This document shows, in pieces, positions 7,275-11,583 of a DNA stretch of 11,583 nt; position 1 is the stretch's first letter, and every line of letters begins with the position of its first letter. A model generated the notes under the pieces. It was not told the DNA's origin, searched no databases, and worked only from the letters and a program-made list of their open reading frames with translations. Both the position numbers and the translations under genes were made by a program. The DNA is from CAZBWE01 sp964495465 (GTDB lineage: Bacteria > Planctomycetota > Phycisphaerae > Sedimentisphaerales > Anaerobacaceae), in contig CAZBWE010000070.1 of assembly GCA_964495465.1 (NCBI GenBank), forward strand, positions 1 to 11,583, given 5' to 3'.

Positions 7275-8858
7275 TCAAAATGACATTGATTCTGCAAAGG
7301 TGTTTTGAAAGTCCTTACTGTGGGCGATTTCAACGTACTCAATCTTACGGGCTAATTGGAGGGCTTTTTCACGGTATCGGCTGGATAGAAGCATTGTCTG
7401 TGCACCGGTGGCGGCTGCATTGCCCACAAAGCGAATCAACTCAAGGCCAACCTCCGGCAATAGGCCTATCTTTAGTGCACTTTGGGGCCGAATGTAATTT
7501 CCGAATGCGCCGGCCAAGAGAATCTGCATTATATCGGCATCTTTTAGACCGATTTTATTCTGTAGAATTTTTATTCCCGCTCGGATAGCGGCTTTGGCTA
7601 ATTGGACCTCGCGTATGTCTTTCTGCGTTAAGATAACCTTTTTCTCATCCGTATCTGCAAGAGTAAAAGCCGGTTGGCTGTTGTGTTCGATAACTCTTTG
7701 AATGATTTTTTCCGGCACTTTGCCTGTTAGTGTATCCGGCTTTGCGAACCTGCCGGTCTTGTCGATAATTCCCAAATCCAGCATAACTGCCGCTGCGTCA
7801 ATAAGACCGCTGCCGCATAACGAGCGGGCCGGAGAATTTCCTATCACATCCAAGTCAATATCATCGTTGTTTATGATAACGGCCTGTATTGCACCATCAA
7901 CCGCCCTGCTGCCGCAGAATATCCTTGCACCCTCGAAGGCCGGTCCTGCTGCGCAGCTTGCCGCATAGAGCTTGTCCTTGGCGCCGAGCACGATTTCACC
8001 GTTTGTGCCGATGTCGATGGCAAGTGTCATCTGCTCTGCTGAATCAATGTCAGTTGCAATTGCTACGGCTGTCGTGTCGGAGCCGATAAAGCCGGCGATA
8101 TTCTCAACGGTGTGGATATTGCCCGCGGGGTTCATCAATAGATGGAGCTGCCTCGGCGGTACATCCCAGGCATCAATGCTGTATGCTCTGTATGGCACCT
8201 GGCCAAGCTGGGTTATCGGAAGTTTCAAGAAGATATGGTTCATTGTTGTATTGCCGACAGCACATACTTCATAGATTTGACTTATTTCTATTGAGGCCTG
8301 CTCACAGAGCTTTGTGGTTAATTTGTTTATGCAGTCGATTATTGATTTTTGCAGATGATACAGTTTCTCATCGGTTTGAGCGTATGCAATTCTTGATATC
8401 ACATCATCGCCGTATAGTGTTTGTGGATTTAGGGCCGCTTGCGTTGCCAGGCACTTTCCATCTTTCATATCGATTAGTTTGGTAACGACTGTAGTTGTGC
8501 CGATATCGATGGCTACGCCGAATATCTCATCAGCCGTTGCGTCTTTAAGATATTTTTTATATATATCCGGCTCAAATTGAACATCTGTCTTGACGCCTTC
8601 GGTGAGGATTTTGTGCTCGAAAAATCTCGAGCTGTCGGGGATTGTTATAGTAAGGTTGCTTTCGATATTGTACTGACAGGCCAAGACCTCCCTGCCCTCC
8701 GGCTCAAGGCGGACTACGCACTTTTTACAGGTGCCTTTACCGCCGCAGACGGAGTTCAGGATAATGCCTGCCTGCGCCGCCGCCTCGATGACTGTAGCGC
8801 CGGCGTGAATTGAAATTTGCCTGTTATCTGGCTTGAAAATAATCTGGAAATGCTTCAT
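7275..8858 (-). CDS. ASKHA-domain [2Fe-2S] ferredoxin protein, RACo-like reductive activator of corrinoid proteins
   Basis: Proteins of this type (RACo, RamA-like and related DUF4445 proteins) use ATP hydrolysis to drive uphill one-electron reduction of inactive Co(II) corrinoid proteins to Co(I), restoring methyl-transfer activity in the cytoplasm. Residues 1-75 form a plant-type [2Fe-2S] ferredoxin with Cys38, Cys44, Cys47 and Cys61 (CGGKGTCKKC, then LACQ). The ASKHA ATPase core follows: AIDIGTTTVV at 116-125, VGNTTMNHIF at 201-210, AIDIGTNGEI at 280-289, LCGSGLIDAA at 348-357 and LLAGAFGNYI at 447-456. At 527 residues it is shorter than many RACo proteins (about 600 or more), mainly through a compact linker after the ferredoxin. 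No Shine-Dalgarno precedes ATG 8858; a TAAAAT box at 8874-8879 would place the mRNA start about nine bases upstream. No corrinoid protein or methyltransferase is adjacent, so the client is unknown. Confidence 0.9.
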   Translation of the reverse strand: MKHFQIIFKPDNRQISIHAGATVIEAAAQAGIILNSVCGGKGTCKKCVVRLEPEGREVLACQYNIESNLTITIPDSSRFFEHKILTEGVKTDVQFEPDIYKKYLKDATADEIFGVAIDIGTTTVVTKLIDMKDGKCLATQAALNPQTLYGDDVISRIAYAQTDEKLYHLQKSIIDCINKLTTKLCEQASIEISQIYEVCAVGNTTMNHIFLKLPITQLGQVPYRAYSIDAWDVPPRQLHLLMNPAGNIHTVENIAGFIGSDTTAVAIATDIDSAEQMTLAIDIGTNGEIVLGAKDKLYAASCAAGPAFEGARIFCGSRAVDGAIQAVIINNDDIDLDVIGNSPARSLCGSGLIDAAAVMLDLGIIDKTGRFAKPDTLTGKVPEKIIQRVIEHNSQPAFTLADTDEKKVILTQKDIREVQLAKAAIRAGIKILQNKIGLKDADIMQILLAGAFGNYIRPQSALKIGLLPEVGLELIRFVGNAAATGAQTMLLSSRYREKALQLARKIEYVEIAHSKDFQNTFAESMSF

Positions 8859-8910
8859 TAATGTATCACGTTTATTTTACGCATTACAACGTATGCACAA
8901 CAAACGACTG

Positions 8911-8994
8911 CTATCCACTCTTTTTATGCCGTATTTTCCAGCGGACTCTTCGCTTTTTACTGCCAATTTTACGCCTGCGCCTTGCTTTAGCCAT
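8911..8994 (-). CDS. 27-residue highly basic protein, possible small ribosomal protein
   Basis: A short minus-strand frame starts at ATG 8994 with an excellent ribosome binding site (AGGAG at 9001-9005, spacing six) and ends in TAG at 8911. Of 27 residues, 15 are Lys or Arg; it begins MAKARRRRKIGSKK and has a single Trp19 in RRVRWKIRHKK. That composition and size match tiny ribosome-associated proteins such as bTHX or the AURKAIP1/COX24-like bS22 group; I recall similar short proteins but cannot confirm the family. The upstream region has a plausible promoter at 9057-9084. The RACo-like gene starts 52 bases downstream on the same strand, so read-through is possible, although that gene may have its own promoter. 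The strong ribosome binding site together with the sustained basic composition makes chance unlikely. Confidence 0.72.
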   Translation of the reverse strand: MAKARRRRKIGSKKRRVRWKIRHKKSG

Positions 8995-9056
8995 TTATTT
9001 CTCCTGAATCCAGACAAAAACTTCATTGTAAAAAAACTTTTCACTATTGAGATAAT

Positions 9057-9084
9057 ATAATACTATACAAGATGCGAATGTAAA
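9057..9084 (-). promoter_or_regulatory. Likely promoter of the 27-residue basic gene
   Basis: On the minus strand TTTACA (9084-9079, five of six) is followed after 16 bases by TATTAT (9062-9057, five of six). The start site would lie near 9050, giving a leader of about 55 bases that contains the strong Shine-Dalgarno site. The same AT-rich stretch reads TATAAT at 9056-9061 on the plus strand, so it may also serve the divergent gene at 9132, though no good -35 is seen there. Confidence 0.5.
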
Positions 9085-9131
9085 GCTATAAAGTATTTGG
9101 TGAGTAGCATATTTTTTATTATGGTGTCAAA

Positions 9132-9425
9132 ATGATACAGTGTAAAGATTGCGAGTTATATGAGGTCGGGCCGGACGGCAAGGGAATTTTCAAATGCGAT
9201 CCGTTTTCCAACATAAAGGAGCCGGAGTGTCTGGCCAAATGGCAGCTGCTCCGCCTGGATATGCTGGTGTCCAGCTATCAAAGTATGCTTCAGTGGTATA
9301 GCAAAATGGCGCCTCTGCAGGACAAGATTATGCGGTATATGAAGCGCGAGATTGATGAGATGGACGAAACGGAGCAATGGAAGCTCGAAGAGGACGAGCA
9401 GGATGACAATGGCGACGCCTTGTAG
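9132..9425 (+). CDS. Hypothetical Cys4 protein with acidic C-terminal tail
   Basis: I recognise no named function; I recall similar short proteins from planctomycetes. The 97 residues begin with a possible zinc-binding set: Cys4, Cys7 (CKDC), Cys22 (KCDPF) and Cys33 (EPEC), spaced 2, 14 and 10 residues. The middle (about 35-80) is predicted helical and amphipathic, with LLRLDMLVSSYQSMLQWY and KIMRYMKREIDEMDE. The end is strongly acidic (EEDEQDDNGD). This arrangement would suit a small metal-binding adaptor that contacts another protein or RNA. ATG 9132 is used because it starts just before the first Cys pair; there is no Shine-Dalgarno, but TATTAT lies at 9117-9122. A four-codon frame (ATG 9121 or GTG 9124) overlaps its start as ATGA. 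It converges on the rhomboid gene with only 17 bases between stops. Confidence 0.8.
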   Translation: MIQCKDCELYEVGPDGKGIFKCDPFSNIKEPECLAKWQLLRLDMLVSSYQSMLQWYSKMAPLQDKIMRYMKREIDEMDETEQWKLEEDEQDDNGDAL

Positions 9426-9442
9426 CTTAGGCCGCAGAATTG

Positions 9443-10039
9443 CTATGCTGATGTTCTGAGTATTGTGTTGTCGGTCTTGACGATTTTGAAAAATACGAGA
9501 AATCCCGCAAGCGCAGCCCCGCTGATGAATCCGCCGAAGTGTCCCATATAAGCCGATGGAAGATATCCGGTCATACCTGCTGCCAGGTTCAGCAAAAACC
9601 ACAACAGGATAAGCCACGGCCCCAGCCGCCCGAAGTTGCCGTAGCAGAGCACGACATACATACCCAGGATTCCCATAACCGCCCCGCTTGCTCCGATAGC
9701 GGGCCGGCCGTCAAAAGCAATGTGTGCCGCCGCTGCAGCGACACCCGCAAAAAGAAATGCAAAAGGATAGTTCTCATTGCCGAGCCGCAGGCACACGCGT
9801 CGTCCGAAAATCCATAGTGCAACTAAGTTCGATACAATGTGTATAACATTTGCATGCAGCCACATATGGCCGGTTATTCCCGTAACGGACCAGCGGTTCA
9901 AAATCAGGCCGCTAAGATACTCCTGGCTGGTGTCGAACGAAATCTGCATTGCAAACGTCGCCGTCAGCAGCATCATTATCAGGTAGTTGCCTATCGGCAC
10001 GTCCGGCACAGATATGCTTTTACTAACTTGTCCCTGCAA
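9443..10039 (-). CDS. Rhomboid-family intramembrane serine protease
   Basis: Rhomboids cut substrate proteins inside the membrane with a Ser-His dyad. From the start chosen here the product has 198 residues with about six membrane helices. Visible motifs are HANVIHIVSN (the His-x3-Asn oxyanion/loop motif), GASGAVMGILG holding the nucleophile (Ser118 in this numbering) and MGHFGGFISG holding the catalytic His167. An in-frame TTG at 10054 would add five residues, but its following bases are themselves the Shine-Dalgarno GGAGGAG (10047-10053), so translation most likely starts at TTG 10039, six bases downstream. A near-consensus promoter (10087-10115) supports this. It is the basic six-helix form without extra cytoplasmic domains. 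The substrate is unknown and the convergent Cys4 gene gives no hint. Confidence 0.9.
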   Translation of the reverse strand: MQGQVSKSISVPDVPIGNYLIMMLLTATFAMQISFDTSQEYLSGLILNRWSVTGITGHMWLHANVIHIVSNLVALWIFGRRVCLRLGNENYPFAFLFAGVAAAAAHIAFDGRPAIGASGAVMGILGMYVVLCYGNFGRLGPWLILLWFLLNLAAGMTGYLPSAYMGHFGGFISGAALAGFLVFFKIVKTDNTILRTSA

Positions 10040-10046
10040 GAAACAC

Positions 10047-10053
10047 TCCTCCA
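10047..10053 (-). promoter_or_regulatory. Shine-Dalgarno site setting the rhomboid TTG start
   Basis: GGAGGAG on the minus strand stands six bases before TTG 10039. It overlaps the more upstream in-frame TTG at 10054, which therefore cannot be served by it. Confidence 0.7.
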
Positions 10054-10086
10054 AAAGGCCTTTAACTTACTAAAAACCTATAAATC

Positions 10087-10115
10087 AATATACACTATTT
10101 TAAGCTCCCTGTCAA
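10087..10115 (-). promoter_or_regulatory. Near-consensus sigma-70-type promoter of the rhomboid gene
   Basis: TTGACA (10115-10110, perfect) and TATATT (10092-10087, five of six) are separated by exactly 17 bases. The start site should be near 10080, about 40 bases before the TTG start. This is the best promoter match in the window. Confidence 0.7.
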
Positions 10116-10171
10116 TTGTGGTTTCTACGGTTTTTACACAATAAACGATATTTTTACAGGCTGTATTTATT

Positions 10172-10198
10172 GTAGGGTAGGGTGGGGCTTGCCCTACC
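10172..10198. repeat. GTAGGGTAGGG hairpin repeat
   Basis: GGTAGGG (10176-10182) and CCCTACC (10192-10198) form a perfect 7-base inverted repeat around a 9-base loop (TGGGGCTTG). The left side also has tandem GTAGGG words. It resembles the palindromic intergenic repeats scattered in many bacterial genomes; copy number here cannot be seen. Confidence 0.5.
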
Positions 10199-10247
10199 AA
10201 TTCCGCCAAATCCCAAAGCCCCTAGCTTTATGCTGGTTTTGTTTAGC

Positions 10248-10266
10248 CGTCGCCGAAACGGCGACG
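10248..10266. repeat. Perfect 8-base hairpin
   Basis: CGTCGCCG and CGGCGACG flank AAA. Neither strand has a T-run after it (AAAAAA follows on the plus strand), so it is unlikely to be an ordinary terminator and fits better as one arm of the composite repeat. Confidence 0.5.
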
Positions 10267-10273
10267 TAAAAAA

Positions 10274-10310
10274 GTCATTCTGAGCGTAACGAAGTGAAGC
10301 GAAGAATCTA
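10274..10310. repeat. GTCATTCTGAGCG...GAAGAATCT dispersed repeat
   Basis: The stretch contains the words GTCATTCTGAGCG, then AACGAAGTGAAGCGAAG and GAATCT. I recall this type of word from intergenic repeats in many environmental bacterial genomes. It starts with the same GTCATTC as the next repeat 45 bases on. Confidence 0.55.
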
Positions 10311-10318
10311 TTGAAAAT

Positions 10319-10344
10319 GTCATTCCTGCAAAAGCAGGAATCCA
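10319..10344. repeat. GTCATTCCTGC-type palindromic repeat
   Basis: ATTCCTGC (10322-10329) and GCAGGAAT (10334-10341) form a perfect 8-base stem around AAAA, preceded by GTC and followed by CCA. It resembles the widespread repeat family that includes neisserial dRS3-like ATTCCC...GGGAAT elements. Confidence 0.55.
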
Positions 10345-10417
10345 TTTATTTACCCCCAAAGCCTGCTTCGAGGGTAACTCGTTGTAGAGGTTCTTTATCA
10401 ATAATCTTTATTGCCTC

Positions 10418-10445
10418 TTGCAAATTATTGAGCGACGCTTATACT
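10418..10445 (+). promoter_or_regulatory. Possible promoter of the methyltransferase gene
   Basis: TTGCAA (10418-10423, four of six) and TATACT (10440-10445, five of six) are 16 bases apart. A start site about seven bases downstream would fall near 10452, essentially at the ATG 10454, implying a leaderless message. Confidence 0.4.
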
Positions 10446-10453
10446 TAACGCTT

Positions 10454-11583
10454 ATGGCGAAGAAAAAGGCGGCAAAATCTAAAAAAGCATCCGCAAAAGA
10501 GATTCCGGCAGGCAAACCATCCTCCTTAATTGATACCCGCGTTATTTATTGCGGCGATAACCTTGACCAGTTGAAAAAATTCCCCGATGGATGCGTTGAC
10601 CTGATTTATATCGACCCGCCTTTTAACTCAAACCGCAATTATGAGGTCTTCTGGGGTGAGACAAAGGAAAAACGTTCCTTTGAAGACCGCCACGCCTCAA
10701 CGCAGGCCTATATCGACTTTATGCGTCCCCGCTGTGTCGAACTGCACCGTGTCCTAAAGAAAACCGGCTCGTTCTACTACCACTGCGACTGGCACGCCTC
10801 ACACTATGTCAAAATTATGCTCGACCAGATTTTCAGCGAAAACCAGTTTCAAACGGAGATTATCTGGCGCCGAACTAATGCCAAGGGATTAGCTTTCCGC
10901 TCTTTTCCGAACGACCATGACACAATATTTTATTACACCAAAAGCAATGATTATGCATTTAACCGTCAATATCTACCACATGATGAGAAATATACCAAGG
11001 CGTTCTATAAATACGTTGAGCCGGAAACTGGCAGGCAGTATCAATTAGCAGATTTGACAAATCCCAATAAAGACAGACCTAATCTTACTTATGAATTTCT
11101 TGGCGTTAAGCGTGTATGGCGTTGGACAAAAAAACGCATGCAAGATGCCTATAAAAAAGGAATGATTGTTCAGTCTAAACTTGGCGCTGTGCCACGACTC
11201 AAAAGGTATCTCGATGAACAGGAAGGAATGTCTGTCGATAGTATATGGGCGGATATTCCACCAATACAATCTCAATCAGAAGAACGTCTCGGCTATCCCA
11301 CCCAGAAACCTTTGGCGTTGCTTGACCGTATCATCAAAGCCAGCAGTAATGAAAACGATATCGTTCTTGATACTTTTTGTGGTTGTGGCACTGCTCTGGT
11401 TGCCGCTGAAAATCTCGGTCGGCAGTGGGTTGGCATTGATATTTCGCCTACCGCCTGTCGTGTTATGGCAAAGCGTCTGCGAGATGTCTGCAAAATGAGA
11501 GAAGATGAAAAGCTCTGGCGTATCGGCCGGGGCTTTGTCGTCCGTGATTTGCCGTGGACTGAAAAGCAGCTTAGAGAAATTCC
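10454..11583 (+). CDS. Site-specific DNA methyltransferase, beta class (N6-adenine or N4-cytosine), cut by window edge
   Basis: Transfers a methyl group from S-adenosylmethionine to an exocyclic amine in DNA, usually within restriction-modification. The 376 visible residues start with a Lys/Ala-rich tail (1-18), then RVIYCGDNLDQL. Catalytic motif IV is IDPPFNSN with DPPF at 54-57; the recognition region spans about 130-270; YPTQKPLALLDRII is at 281-294; and SAM-binding motif I, DTFCGCGTALVAAE, is at 306-319, then GIDIS. Motif IV before motif I defines the beta class. The frame is still open at 11583, so the C-terminus is missing; the last residues (VRDLPWTEKQLREI) lie beyond the usual end of the methylase fold, implying another domain. 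ATG 10454 has no Shine-Dalgarno. Dispersed repeats lie just upstream. Base target and specificity cannot be told from the sequence. Confidence 0.92.
   Translation, partial: MAKKKAAKSKKASAKEIPAGKPSSLIDTRVIYCGDNLDQLKKFPDGCVDLIYIDPPFNSNRNYEVFWGETKEKRSFEDRHASTQAYIDFMRPRCVELHRVLKKTGSFYYHCDWHASHYVKIMLDQIFSENQFQTEIIWRRTNAKGLAFRSFPNDHDTIFYYTKSNDYAFNRQYLPHDEKYTKAFYKYVEPETGRQYQLADLTNPNKDRPNLTYEFLGVKRVWRWTKKRMQDAYKKGMIVQSKLGAVPRLKRYLDEQEGMSVDSIWADIPPIQSQSEERLGYPTQKPLALLDRIIKASSNENDIVLDTFCGCGTALVAAENLGRQWVGIDISPTACRVMAKRLRDVCKMREDEKLWRIGRGFVVRDLPWTEKQLREI

Larger units (their letters stand above)
10116..10453. other. Intergenic region with a cluster of dispersed-type repeats
   Basis: About 340 bases separate the rhomboid promoter from the methyltransferase start. 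From 10171 to 10345 it is a chain of hairpins and repeat words, listed separately. From 10346 to 10453 the sequence is AT-rich and holds the probable methyltransferase promoter. The open frame of 63 codons across 10154-10345 is translated repeat and is not called. Confidence 0.6.

Noticed and set aside
10154..10345. 63-codon minus-strand open frame (MDSCFCRNDIF...)
   Set aside because: It is translated intergenic repeat. Such repeat-derived peptides are commonly predicted by mistake; it has no ribosome binding site or domain.

Overview
The window reads as chromosomal DNA of a free-living, probably anaerobic bacterium of moderate G+C content. A Planctomycetota affiliation, perhaps Phycisphaerae, is my best guess. 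It rests on recalled resemblance of the TPR plus STN secretin-like protein, the short Cys4 protein and the 27-residue basic protein to proteins from that group. It is an inference, not a demonstrated assignment. There are ten supported protein genes (two cut by the window edges), no rRNA or tRNA, no CRISPR array and no transposase.

Layout. Positions 1-2135 (minus) hold the N-terminal part of a large exported secretin-like protein: signal peptide, TPR-like helices, coiled coil, STN-like domain, then a Gly/Tyr-rich linker running off the left edge. After a 314-base divergent gap come tsaB (2450-3157), a 372-base gap, and the acpP-fabF pair (3530-5061) of type II fatty-acid synthesis. A five-helix membrane protein with an internal repeat (5203-5865) and a CaCA-family Ca/Na antiporter (5907-6869) follow on the plus strand. 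A 405-base gap contains an intrinsic terminator that serves the minus-strand gene beyond it, a [2Fe-2S] ferredoxin-ASKHA ATPase of the RACo (corrinoid reductive activator) type (7275-8858). Upstream of that lies a 27-residue, highly basic gene on the minus strand (8911-8994) with a strong ribosome binding site. A 97-residue Cys4 protein (9132-9425) converges on a rhomboid protease (9443-10039, minus) that has a near-consensus promoter. A 414-base gap with a cluster of intergenic repeats precedes a beta-class DNA methyltransferase (10454 to the right edge) that is still open when the window ends.

How the genes relate. Only acpP-fabF is a clear functional pair: FabF elongates acyl chains carried on the AcpP phosphopantetheine. 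tsaB is a housekeeping tRNA-modification gene. The RACo-like gene implies corrinoid-dependent methyl transfer elsewhere in the genome, but no corrinoid protein or methyltransferase partner lies here. The methyltransferase, next to dispersed repeats, looks like the start of an accessory restriction-modification locus.

I did not find a clear new multi-gene system. The most checkable unusual signals are: a split between genes with strong Shine-Dalgarno sites and ATG genes with none, several of which have a -10-like box about 10-17 bases upstream (possible leaderless mRNAs); the 27-residue basic gene; the internally duplicated membrane protein; the repeat cluster; and the chance that the methyltransferase is fused to a nuclease beyond the edge.
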